A DNA stretch of 64,000 nt. Origin: DTHT01 sp037444625. Its GTDB lineage: Bacteria; Acidobacteriota; Terriglobia; Bryobacterales; Bryobacteraceae. The translations under genes and the position numbers were made by a program. The DNA is taken from NCBI GenBank assembly GCA_037444625.1, contig JBBIMA010000020.1, positions 1 to 64,000 of the forward strand, read 5' to 3'. A model generated the notes under the pieces. It made no database searches, was not told the DNA's origin, and saw nothing but the letters and a program-made list of their open reading frames with translations. Numbering within the stretch: the first letter of the stretch is position 1; every line of letters begins with the position of its first letter. Positions 56,356 through 64,000 of this stretch are shown piece after piece.

Positions 56356-59300
56356 GTGCGACTGACGGAAATCTGCGTTCAGCGACCGGTCTTCGCCTCG
56401 ATGCTGATCCTGTTCGTCACGGTGCTGGGGGTCTTCAGCTTCCTCCAGCTCGGGGTGGACCTGTTCCCGCGCACCGATCCGGCCACGGTGTACGTTCGGG
56501 TGCGCCTGCCGGGCGCCAGCCCCGAGGAGCTGGTCTCGCAGGTGGTCATGCCCCTGGAGGAGGCCATCGCCTCGGTCAGCGGCATTGACGAGATGCGGGC
56601 CATGATCACCGAGGGGACGGCCAACGTCATCGTAACCTTCGTGCTGGAGCGCGACATCGGCGAGGCGACCGAGGACGTGCGCGAGAAGGTGGCCGGAGCG
56701 ATGCGCCGGCTGCCCCCCAACGTGCTGCCGCCGGTGGTGCAGAAAGCCGAGCCGGACCGGGATCCCATCATCACCCTGGCCGTCAGCGGCGAGCGGGGCG
56801 TGCGCGAGCTGACCGAGATCGCCGACAAGCTGGTGCGCCGCTCGCTGGAGACCGTGGACGGCGTGGCCGCGGTGGACATCGCCGGCGGGCGCTACCGCCA
56901 GGTCAACGTCTTGCTGGATCTGGACAAGCTGGCGGGCTACAACCTCACGCCCCAGGACGTCGAACGGGCCTTGATCGCCGAGAACATCGAGGCCCCGGGC
57001 GGGCGCATCGTGCGGGGCGCCACCGAGGTGGGCGTGCGAACCCTGGGCCGCGTCCAGGACGTTGCCGAGTTCAACGACATCATCGTCAAGAACGTGGCCG
57101 GGGCGCCGGTGCGCATCCGCGACGTGGGGCGCGCCGAAGACGGCATGACCGAGAAGCGCAGCTTCGCCTACTACCAGAACACCCCGGCCGTCATCCTGGA
57201 GGTGCGGCGGCAGACCGGGACCAATACGGTGCGGGTGGTGGACGCGGCCCTGGAGCGCTTGAAGACGGTGCGGCGCGAGCTGCCGGCCGGCGTCCGGCTC
57301 ACGGTGGTGCGCGAGCAGGCCACCTACATCCGCAATTCGGTCAAGGCCCTGGAGGAGCACCTGATGCTGGGAGCGCTGTTCGCCTCCCTGATCGTGTTCC
57401 TGTTCATTCGCGACTGGCGCACGGTGCTGGTCAGCTCCATCGCCATTCCCACCTCGATCATCGCCTCCTTCACGGTGCTCAAAGCGGCCGACTTCACGCT
57501 CAACTCCATGACCCTGCTGGGGCTGACGCTGGCGGTGGGCATCGTGATTGACGACGCCATCATCGTGCTGGAGAACATCTACCGGCACATCCAGGAAAAG
57601 GGCCTGCCGGCCCGCGAGGCGGCCGTCCGGGCGACCAAGGAAATCTCCCTGGCCGTGATGGCCACCACCTTCTCGCTGGTGATCATCTTCGTGCCCATCG
57701 CCTTCATGACCGGCTACGCGCGCCGCTACCTAAACCAGTTCGGCTGGACGATGGCGGCCGCCATCTTGATCTCGATGCTGGTGGCGTTCACGCTGACGCC
57801 GACTCTGAGCGCGCGGGTGCTCAAACGCGTGCGAGCGGGCGGCGCTCCGGTCCACGGCGTGCACAAAGGCGGCTTCTTCGACCGGCACTACGTGCGCCTG
57901 CTGGGCTGGTCGCTGGATCACCGCTGGGTGATCGTCTCGCTGGCCGTGATCACCTTTGCCTCGACCTTCCTGCTGAATCGCGTCATCGGCCGGGACTGGA
58001 TGCCGCAGGAGGACCAGAACGAACTGTGGGTCTCGCTGGAATTGCCCGAGGGCAGCTCGATCGAAGAGACCGAACGGGTGACCCTGGAGATGGCCCGGCG
58101 CATCGGGCGCGTTCCGGGCGTCCGGGCCGTGGTGCCGGCCAGCATGGGCTTCATTGACCGGGTGACCATGGCCCAGATCGGGGTCTTGCTGAAGGACGTC
58201 AGCGAGCGCGAGGACATCACCACCATGGGCCAGCGGGTGCGCGAGGCGATCCGCGAGTTCGCCTACACCCGGCCCCGCGTCAGTTTCCCCAATGCGCTGG
58301 GCGGCCGCGAGACCTTCGCTCCCATCCGGGCCATGCTGCTCGGCCCGGACATGGATGTGCTGTTCAAACTGGCCAAGCAGGTCAACCAGGAGTTGGTCCG
58401 GGTGCCCTCGGTGGTGGATGTCAAGGTCAACCTGAACCTGAACAGCCCCGAGTTGCAGGTGGCGATTGACCGCACGCGGGCTTCGGATCTGGGAGTGCGC
58501 GTCTCCGATATCGCGCGGGCGGTGCGGCTGTTGATGTCGGGCGACGACGAGATCTCGACTTATAAGGAAGGCTCCGAACAATACCCCGTCACCATGCGCC
58601 TGATGCCGGGCCAGCGGGACGACCCGGCCGTACTGAGCCGGATTCTGATCCCGTCGGCCAAGCTGGGGCTGATTCGCCTGGATTCGGTGGCCCGGCTGGA
58701 GCGCGGCCTGGGCCCCAGCCGGATTGACCGCTTCAACCGGCAATTCGCCGTGAGCCTGTACGGCAACGTCGCGCCCGGCTACAACCTGGACCGGGCGGCG
58801 GCCGAGACGCAGGCGGCGGTCGAGCAGGTGGGCCTGCCCACGGGCTACGGGCTGGCGTTCTCGGGACAGGTCAAGATCCTCGAGGAAACCACCCTGAATA
58901 TGATCCTGGCCATCGGCCTGGCTTCGATCTTCATGTATATGGTGCTGGCCGCCCAGTTCGAGAGCGTGCTGCACCCGTTCATCATCCTGCTGGCCTTGCC
59001 CCTTTCCATCCCCTTCGCCCTGATCTCGCTGCTGGCCACCGGCCGCTCGCTGAACCTGTTCAGCGCGGTGGGCGTGCTGCTGCTGCTGGGCATCGTCAAG
59101 AAGAACGGCATCCTCCAGATTGACTACATGAACCGCCTGTACGCAGCGGGCATGCCCCTGCGGGAAGCCATCCTGGAGGCCAACCGGGTCCGCCTGCGGC
59201 CCATTCTGATGACCACCTTCTCGATCGTGGCCGGCCTGATCCCCACCGCCATCGGTTTCGGGGCCGGCGCCGCCCAGCGCTCGGCCATCGCCGTCACCAT

Positions 59301-59436
59301 CATCGGCGGGCAGACGCTCTGCCTGCTGCTGACCTTGTTGGTGGTGCCGACCGCTTACTCGCTGGTCGAGGACGCCAAAGCCTGGCTGGCTGCGCGGCGG
59401 GCCGTGCGCCTGCCTGCCCCCGCCCCGGGCGACTGA
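56356..59436 (+). CDS. RND-family inner-membrane efflux transporter
   Basis: 1026 residues from a GTG with AGGAGG 7 bases upstream. It is of the AcrB/HAE type: transmembrane helix 1 about 11-30, large periplasmic loops about 35-335 and 560-860, and the rest transmembrane. The proton-relay Asp pair is in GIVIDDAIIVLENIYRH and the helix-10 Lys in LGIVKKNGILQ. By family, it exports drugs or other amphiphiles with a periplasmic adaptor and an outer-membrane channel. Neither partner is encoded next to it, so they must be elsewhere. The gene diverges from fabD (85 bases apart). Confidence 0.93.
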   Translation: MRLTEICVQRPVFASMLILFVTVLGVFSFLQLGVDLFPRTDPATVYVRVRLPGASPEELVSQVVMPLEEAIASVSGIDEMRAMITEGTANVIVTFVLERDIGEATEDVREKVAGAMRRLPPNVLPPVVQKAEPDRDPIITLAVSGERGVRELTEIADKLVRRSLETVDGVAAVDIAGGRYRQVNVLLDLDKLAGYNLTPQDVERALIAENIEAPGGRIVRGATEVGVRTLGRVQDVAEFNDIIVKNVAGAPVRIRDVGRAEDGMTEKRSFAYYQNTPAVILEVRRQTGTNTVRVVDAALERLKTVRRELPAGVRLTVVREQATYIRNSVKALEEHLMLGALFASLIVFLFIRDWRTVLVSSIAIPTSIIASFTVLKAADFTLNSMTLLGLTLAVGIVIDDAIIVLENIYRHIQEKGLPAREAAVRATKEISLAVMATTFSLVIIFVPIAFMTGYARRYLNQFGWTMAAAILISMLVAFTLTPTLSARVLKRVRAGGAPVHGVHKGGFFDRHYVRLLGWSLDHRWVIVSLAVITFASTFLLNRVIGRDWMPQEDQNELWVSLELPEGSSIEETERVTLEMARRIGRVPGVRAVVPASMGFIDRVTMAQIGVLLKDVSEREDITTMGQRVREAIREFAYTRPRVSFPNALGGRETFAPIRAMLLGPDMDVLFKLAKQVNQELVRVPSVVDVKVNLNLNSPELQVAIDRTRASDLGVRVSDIARAVRLLMSGDDEISTYKEGSEQYPVTMRLMPGQRDDPAVLSRILIPSAKLGLIRLDSVARLERGLGPSRIDRFNRQFAVSLYGNVAPGYNLDRAAAETQAAVEQVGLPTGYGLAFSGQVKILEETTLNMILAIGLASIFMYMVLAAQFESVLHPFIILLALPLSIPFALISLLATGRSLNLFSAVGVLLLLGIVKKNGILQIDYMNRLYAAGMPLREAILEANRVRLRPILMTTFSIVAGLIPTAIGFGAGAAQRSAIAVTIIGGQTLCLLLTLLVVPTAYSLVEDAKAWLAARRAVRLPAPAPGD

Positions 59437-59437
59437 G

Positions 59438-60463
59438 TTACTTGCGGAACCAGTAGAGCAGGATGCCGTAACCCACCCCGGCCGGGTCCGCGCTCCGGGC
59501 CACCTGGAAAGCCATGAATCGCCCGTCGGTGGAAACCACACCGTTGGAGGCCTTGTATCCTTCGTAATCGTTGAAGTAAGTCAGGCGGACGAAATCCCGC
59601 CCCGTTCCGTCCAGCCCGAGCTTCCACAGGTCTATCTGACCCGAGCCGCCCTTGCCGCCCAACTGCTGAACCTGCCGGTCCGCCTCCACCAGGGTATACC
59701 GCCCGTCCGGAAAGATTCCCTCCGGTTCGTTGTAAGTTCCCGGGGCTTGGGAAAAGTTGCGCACCTGGCCGGTCTCCAGATCTATGCCCATGACCGAGGC
59801 CCGGTCGCCCGGCTCGTAGCAGGTGAAGATCATCTTGCGGTCCTGGTCGTAGAAGTCCTGGGCCTCGATGACGCAACTCCGATCCTTGCTCTCGTGAACC
59901 ACGCGCCGGTTAACCAGGCGCGGCTGGGGAGCGGAAAGGTCCAGCTCGGCCACCACCAGGCGGGAAGAGCCGGGCGGCATCTCGGGGAACTGAGCGCTGG
60001 TCTCGGCAAATCCGATCTTGAGGCTGCGCTTGGAGACCGCCGCACCCTCGCTCATCTTCTGGTTCAAGCGGACAGGCTTGGATCCCGGCTGCCGGCTCAG
60101 AAACCAAAGCTCGTTGTCGCGCGAGCGGCTGGTGCGGATGTCCTGGAAGCGCTCCGGCCCGATCAGTAGATAGTCGCCCGTCGCCAGGTGCATGACCCGC
60201 AGGAAGGCCGCCCCCGGCACGTTGCAAGTCAGACAGCGAATGATGCGGGTTTCCAGATCTATCACCATGGCGTCGCCGAAGCTCTTGGCCATGAAGGCCA
60301 CCCGCCGGTTGTCGGGCGAGATGTCGGCCCGCTCGCCGAAGTAGGTCAGGATCTCGATGTGGGCGGGAAGCTTCTCGAGAGGACTCCCCGGTTTGCGCTG
60401 GGCCGGCGCGGTCAGGGCGCAGGCCAGAGCGAGGGAGAGGACTGGGACGCGGCCTCCGGACAT
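59438..60463 (-). CDS. Exported WD40/TolB-like beta-propeller protein
   Basis: 341 residues. Signal peptide about 1-21 (LSLALACALTAPAQ). About six WD40/PD40-type blades follow: ERADISPDNRRVAFMAKS, GDAMVIDLETRI, DNELWFLSRQPGSKP, RASVMGIDLETGQVR, YNEPEGIFPDGRYTLVEAD and VVSTDGRFMAFQVARS. CLTC may form a disulfide. Proteins of this pattern are common in acidobacteria and may act as periplasmic scaffolds or sensors. No enzyme motif. TAGACT lies 6 bases before the ATG; it diverges from the DinB-like gene with 42 bases between. Confidence 0.75.
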   Translation of the reverse strand: MSGGRVPVLSLALACALTAPAQRKPGSPLEKLPAHIEILTYFGERADISPDNRRVAFMAKSFGDAMVIDLETRIIRCLTCNVPGAAFLRVMHLATGDYLLIGPERFQDIRTSRSRDNELWFLSRQPGSKPVRLNQKMSEGAAVSKRSLKIGFAETSAQFPEMPPGSSRLVVAELDLSAPQPRLVNRRVVHESKDRSCVIEAQDFYDQDRKMIFTCYEPGDRASVMGIDLETGQVRNFSQAPGTYNEPEGIFPDGRYTLVEADRQVQQLGGKGGSGQIDLWKLGLDGTGRDFVRLTYFNDYEGYKASNGVVSTDGRFMAFQVARSADPAGVGYGILLYWFRK

Positions 60464-60493
60464 GCCTTCAGTCTACTGCGCGAGCGGCTGCGT

Positions 60494-60499
60494 TATGCT
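60494..60499 (+). promoter_or_regulatory. -10 element TATGCT close to an ATG
   Basis: TATGCT ends 6 bases before the ATG at 60506; no Shine-Dalgarno is present. Consistent with a leaderless message for the DinB-like gene; the -35 is unclear. Confidence 0.35.
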
Positions 60500-60505
60500 G
60501 GCCTC

Positions 60506-61027
60506 ATGTCGGGCGGCTTCGAGGAGGTTTTCCTGGATTTTTCCCTGAGGAAACTGAGCCAGTTGGAAGGGCGCATCCAGGACTGCCTGAGACGGCTCAG
60601 CGAAGAGCAGATCTGGCGGCGGGGCGGGGAAAGCCAGAACGCGGTGGGCAATCTGGTGCTGCATTTGTGCGGCAACCTGCGCCAGTGGATCGGTCACGGC
60701 CTGGGGCGGCTGCCCGACATCCGCGTGCGCGACGAGGAGTTCGCCCTGCGCGGCGGCTTGTCCCGCGCCGAGCTGGGCGCCCGGCTGGCGGACGCGGTGG
60801 CCGGCGCCTCGGCCATCCTGAGGGGCCTGACCGCCGAGCGACTGCTGGAACCGGTCCTCATCCAGGGCTATCGGGTGACGGTCCTGGAGGCGGTCTATCA
60901 CGTGGTGGAGCACTTCTCGCAGCACACGGGCCAGATCATCTTCGCCGCCAAGCTTTTCACCGGGCAGGACCCGGGCTACTACCGTCACCTCAGCCGGGCG
61001 GAGCCCGCGGGCGATCCCACGCCCTGA
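60506..61027 (+). CDS. DinB/DUF1572-like protein
   Basis: 173 residues, a four-helix bundle type. Metal-type His residues are visible in LVLHLCGNLRQWI and in YHVVEHFSQHTGQI (HxxxH), in the positions typical of the DinB/DUF1572 superfamily, some members of which are metal-dependent thiol-S-transferases. The substrate is unknown. It lies 63 bases before the NapH-like gene. Confidence 0.82.
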   Translation: MSGGFEEVFLDFSLRKLSQLEGRIQDCLRRLSEEQIWRRGGESQNAVGNLVLHLCGNLRQWIGHGLGRLPDIRVRDEEFALRGGLSRAELGARLADAVAGASAILRGLTAERLLEPVLIQGYRVTVLEAVYHVVEHFSQHTGQIIFAAKLFTGQDPGYYRHLSRAEPAGDPTP

Positions 61028-61090
61028 AGTCCGCGCCCCTTGTGACCGGCGTCACTGAGAGCGCGGCCCGGACGACCTAGCCTGAAAGGG

Positions 61091-62149
61091 ATGGCTGCCG
61101 TTTCCGAGCCCGCCCTGCGTCCCGGCCGGGCCCGGGCCGGCCGGCGCCTCCAGCGCCGCCGCGGCGAGGGTTCCCAGCGGCTGCGGCGCGGCTTCCAGTT
61201 GGCCTTCGCGGCTTTGAATCTGTGGATCGGGGCCGAGTTCTACCTATGGGTGCGCCATTGGGAGACGGGCGGGGGCCCGCCGCCGGTGGCGCGTCCGGCC
61301 GGGGTGGAGGGCTGGCTGCCCATCGCCGGTTTGATGAACCTCCGGGCGTTCCTGGAGACGGGTCGCATCCCGGCCGTGCATCCGGCGGCCCTGGTGCTGC
61401 TGGCCGCCTTTTTGATCGTCTCCTGGCTGTTCCGCAAGAGTTTCTGTAGCTGGCTTTGTCCGATCGGCACGCTCTCCGAGTACCTCTGGCGCGCCGGCCG
61501 CCGCCTTCTCGGGCGCAACTTCGCCCTGCCGCGCGCCCTGGACGTGCCCTTGCGCAGCCTGAAATACGTGCTGCTCGGTCTGTTCCTTTACGCCGTCGGC
61601 GGCATGTCGGCGGCGGCGATCGAAGCCTTCATGCGCGGGCCCTACGGGCTGATCGCGGACGTCAAGATGCTGAATTTCTTCCGCTATTTGAGCGGGACCG
61701 CGGCCGCGGTGCTGGGCGCGCTGGCGGTGGCAAGCCTGTTGGTTCCGAACTTCTGGTGCCGCTACCTGTGCCCTTACGGCGCGCTGGTGGGTCTGGCGAG
61801 CCTGGCCGGTCCGCTGCGAATCCGGCGCGATCCGGCCACCTGCATAGACTGCGCCAAGTGCGCCAAGGCCTGCCCCGCGCTGCTGCCGGTGGACCGGCTG
61901 ATCCAAGTCCGCTCGGCGGAGTGCACCGGCTGCCTGGAGTGCGTGGAAGTCTGCCCGGTGGCGGGGGCGCTGGAACTGACGGCGGGGCGCCGGCGGCGCG
62001 TGCCCGCCTGGGTGATGGCCGCCGGCATCGCGCTGGTGTTCTTGGGGTTGACCGGCTGGGCGCAGTTGGCCGGCCACTGGCGCACCGATCTGCCCGACGA
62101 AATTTATCGCGAGCTGATCCCGCGAGCTCACCAGTTCCGCCACCCGTGA
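61091..62149 (+). CDS. NapH/CcoG-like membrane ferredoxin
   Basis: 352 residues. A basic N-terminus is followed by about five transmembrane helices. The cytoplasm-facing motifs FCSWLCP and WCRYLCP have the CxxxCP pattern of NapH/MauN proteins. Two 4Fe-4S ferredoxin clusters follow: CIDCAKCAKACP and CTGCLECVEVCP. The last helix is near 305-325. By family, such proteins pass electrons from the quinone pool to periplasmic reductases; no NapG/NapA or other partner is nearby. AAAGGG precedes the ATG directly; TAGCCT is a weak possible -10. Confidence 0.85.
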   Translation: MAAVSEPALRPGRARAGRRLQRRRGEGSQRLRRGFQLAFAALNLWIGAEFYLWVRHWETGGGPPPVARPAGVEGWLPIAGLMNLRAFLETGRIPAVHPAALVLLAAFLIVSWLFRKSFCSWLCPIGTLSEYLWRAGRRLLGRNFALPRALDVPLRSLKYVLLGLFLYAVGGMSAAAIEAFMRGPYGLIADVKMLNFFRYLSGTAAAVLGALAVASLLVPNFWCRYLCPYGALVGLASLAGPLRIRRDPATCIDCAKCAKACPALLPVDRLIQVRSAECTGCLECVEVCPVAGALELTAGRRRRVPAWVMAAGIALVFLGLTGWAQLAGHWRTDLPDEIYRELIPRAHQFRHP

Positions 62150-62254
62150 GGTGCCGGCTCGGCTCGCAGTCTGCGTCGCCGCGCGCGGGGCGTCCGGACG
62201 GCCCGTGAGGCCGCATTACGCCGGTTTGCCGCCGCTGCTACGCCCCTTTGCCGT

Positions 62255-62971
62255 TTACGCGGGAGGCGATTCGGAAGCAGACGGGGCGCCGCCCGATGCT
62301 CGAGCCGGACTGGTGCACTCCGGCTTGCGCAGCCACAGGTAGTAGTGGTTGCCCAGGCGGGCGGCGCGCGGGTGGTCCAGCAACAGGCGGTCCAGGTAGC
62401 GCAGGGGGAACAGCAGCCAGCCGAGCAGGCCGTGGATGAGCGCCCGGCCGGCACGTCCCGGCGCCCAGAGCTTGGCGTACTCCAGCAGGAAGACCAGCAG
62501 CGTAGCGGTGGGCCCGGTGCGCCAGCCTTCGGACCGGACCTCCAGTCCGCCGGCCAGCAGCTTGAGGCCGTCGGGCGTGAAGCGGTGGTAATCCTTCGGG
62601 TATTCGTGCAGGGGATGGCAGAAGGGCGCCACGAGGCGCACGTGCCCGCCCGGGGCCAGCACCCGCTCGATTTCCCGCATGGCGCGTTCGGGCCGCCGCA
62701 CGTGCTCGAGCACGGCGTCGCATTCCACCCGCTGGAAGACCGCGTCGCGGAAGGGCAACTGTTCGACGTCGGCCGCCACGTCCACCCCGGGAGCGAGCCG
62801 GATATCCAGGTTGACGTAGCCCGGGGTGCGCGCCCCCGCGCCCCCCACGTACAGATTCCAGCGCCCCAGGGGCGCCTCGCGCGGCTCCCGCGGATTGTGA
62901 ATCAGCGGGCGAGGCGGCGCCAGCCGGCGGCGCAACCCTGCCCCCGGTCCTGAAGCAACGCCGGCGGGCAT
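62255..62971 (-). CDS. Class I SAM-dependent methyltransferase
   Basis: 238 residues. The core has WNLYVGGAGARTPGYVNLDIRLAPGVDVAADVEQLPF (SAM-binding loop and acidic post-motif), DAVLEHVRRPERAMREIERVLAPGGHVRLVAPF and HRFTPDGLKLL. Small-molecule or polysaccharide-associated methyltransferases share this arrangement; the substrate is unknown. The start is uncertain because the first 35 residues look weakly structured and no strong Shine-Dalgarno is present. The 105 bases upstream of its end, up to 62150, hold no supported gene. Confidence 0.82.
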   Translation of the reverse strand: MPAGVASGPGAGLRRRLAPPRPLIHNPREPREAPLGRWNLYVGGAGARTPGYVNLDIRLAPGVDVAADVEQLPFRDAVFQRVECDAVLEHVRRPERAMREIERVLAPGGHVRLVAPFCHPLHEYPKDYHRFTPDGLKLLAGGLEVRSEGWRTGPTATLLVFLLEYAKLWAPGRAGRALIHGLLGWLLFPLRYLDRLLLDHPRAARLGNHYYLWLRKPECTSPARASGGAPSASESPPA

Positions 62972-63004
62972 TCCCAGCGAGCTTAGCGCAGGCCGCCCCG
63001 GCCG

Positions 63005-64000
63005 TCAAAATTCCAGCCGGGCGTTGAATTGCACCGCTCGGGGAGAATTAGCCTGCCCGCTGATCCGGCCGAAGTTGGCCGAAGCGATGCTCAGGGCCGG
63101 CCCCGAGAACATCACCCAGTTGGCGAGGTTGAAGGCGTCCGCTTGAAGGCCGAGCTTGAGGGACTCGCGCAGCCGGAACTCCCGCCGCAGGCTCAGATCC
63201 AGGTTCTTGGATCCGGGGTTGCGCAGGCCGTAGGCCAGTGTCCGCGGCGTACTGCCGAAGGTGAACGCGGCGGGATTCTGAAAGGCGTTGCGGTCCAGAA
63301 AAGCGGGCGGGTTGGGTCCCAGAAGATCCCCGCTGCCGTAGGGACCGTTGATCCGCACCGAACCCGTAAAGTTCGGGTTGTAGTCCGCATAGCAGCTCCC
63401 CGCATTGGGCAGGTTGCAGCTCGCCCCGACGCCGCCGATGCCCGTGCCGTCCCGGTAGGTGAAGATGCCGGAGACCTGCCAGCGGCTAGCCAGGGCGCGC
63501 AGCACGGCGCCGGAGGGATTCAGGGCCCGGCCCTCGCCGAAGGGCAGTTGGTAGACGAACAGGGCGTTGAGGATGTGCGGACTGCCGGTGGCCTGGGCCT
63601 TCTCCTTGACGTAGCCGTTGCGGTAACCCAGATCGTCGAAGCCTTTTCCGCGCGTGTAGTTGAATTGGACGGTCAACCCGTGGGAGAGGCGCTTGTCGGC
63701 GGTGACTTGAAGTGAATTGTAGTTGGCGTTGCCCACCATGGGCCACAGATCCGTGACGCCGGCGTACTGCGGGAAGGGCCGCAACATCTGGGAGATGGCC
63801 CCGGTGTAGTTGGGGTAGGGCAAGCGAAGCTCCCCAAAGACGGCCTGAGCGGCCGCGACGTTGGCCGGCGTGGCCGAGGAGCGTAGCAGGTTGCCCAGGG
63901 CCAGATACCTGGGCTGGATGTGGCCGGACCACATCCCGCGCGGGCCGCCGTCCAGGTAATGCCCGTTGTTACCCACATAGTTTACCCCCAGGGTGAGCTC
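63005..64000 (-). CDS. Oar-like TonB-dependent receptor, C-terminal part
   Basis: 332 codons in frame to the window edge; the signal, regulatory and plug domains lie outside. The visible part is outer-membrane beta-barrel: NYTRGKGFDDLGYRN, ALASRWQVSGIFTYRDGTG, NPGSKNLDLSLRREFRL, LKLGLQADAFNLANWVMFSGP, ending in FNARLEF with terminal Phe. The layout matches the complete Oar-like receptor at 14372 (FRLDEGRSLQLRWEAFNLPN...). Transcription is toward the methyltransferase gene. Confidence 0.88.
   Translation of the reverse strand, partial: ELTLGVNYVGNNGHYLDGGPRGMWSGHIQPRYLALGNLLRSSATPANVAAAQAVFGELRLPYPNYTGAISQMLRPFPQYAGVTDLWPMVGNANYNSLQVTADKRLSHGLTVQFNYTRGKGFDDLGYRNGYVKEKAQATGSPHILNALFVYQLPFGEGRALNPSGAVLRALASRWQVSGIFTYRDGTGIGGVGASCNLPNAGSCYADYNPNFTGSVRINGPYGSGDLLGPNPPAFLDRNAFQNPAAFTFGSTPRTLAYGLRNPGSKNLDLSLRREFRLRESLKLGLQADAFNLANWVMFSGPALSIASANFGRISGQANSPRAVQFNARLEF

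Overview
The window looks like a chromosomal segment of a high-GC acidobacterium, most likely from the Solibacter/Bryobacter branch. The evidence is two secreted proteins ending in the domain known as the Solibacter C-terminal domain (TIGR03437 type), a VWFA-like protein of the acidobacterial type (TIGR03436 type), Oar-like TonB-dependent receptors with a carboxypeptidase-regulatory domain, a PEP-CTERM protein, and many Tat or Sec signal peptides. No phage, insertion sequence, CRISPR array or other mobile element was seen. There is one 10-base assembly gap at 26954-26963.

Layout. 1-3558 (minus): sigma54-type response regulator, membrane histidine kinase and a truncated proline-rich exported protein. 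3637-8571 (plus): Tat-exported heparinase II/III-like lyase, Tat-exported sulfatase and an exported M55 D-aminopeptidase, probably a polysaccharide/peptide scavenging unit. 8568-11441 (minus): PEP-CTERM protein, two small helical exported proteins and a TPR protein. 11451-17581 (minus): UvrA and a complete Oar-like TonB-dependent receptor. 17807-19438 (plus): small RodZ-type HTH protein and a MEMO-family protein with a PqqD-like N-terminus. 19439-22843 (minus): VWFA-like protein, the molybdenum cofactor genes moaB, moaC, moeA, and tRNA-His. 22943-26875: unknown secreted protein (plus) and a fused membrane/spermidine synthase-like protein (minus). 27091-36922 (minus): three large exported proteins, the two biggest ending in the Solibacter-type domain. 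37001-49914 (minus): one compact run of 15 genes, from an ECF sigma factor and its anti-sigma factor through GspE-F-G-H-I-J-K-L-M, a GspC-position protein and the secretin GspD. 50052-54332 (plus): UvrB, a DUF2520-type protein, a decayed iron-containing alcohol dehydrogenase, and a radical SAM/SPASM protein. 54329-64000: SurA/PpiC-like lipoprotein, FabD, RND pump, WD40-like exported protein, DinB-like protein, NapH-like ferredoxin, methyltransferase and the C-terminal part of a second Oar-like receptor.

How it fits together. The type II secretion genes lie directly downstream of a sigma/anti-sigma pair with overlapping or near-abutting reading frames, which suggests one regulated transcription unit. 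The neighbouring very large exported proteins are plausible cell-surface or secreted clients, though only position supports this. Several genes have a good -10 hexamer only 6-11 bases before the start codon and no Shine-Dalgarno sequence, which suggests that leaderless transcripts are common here. Other genes have clear AGGAGG-type sites, and these were used to choose starts.
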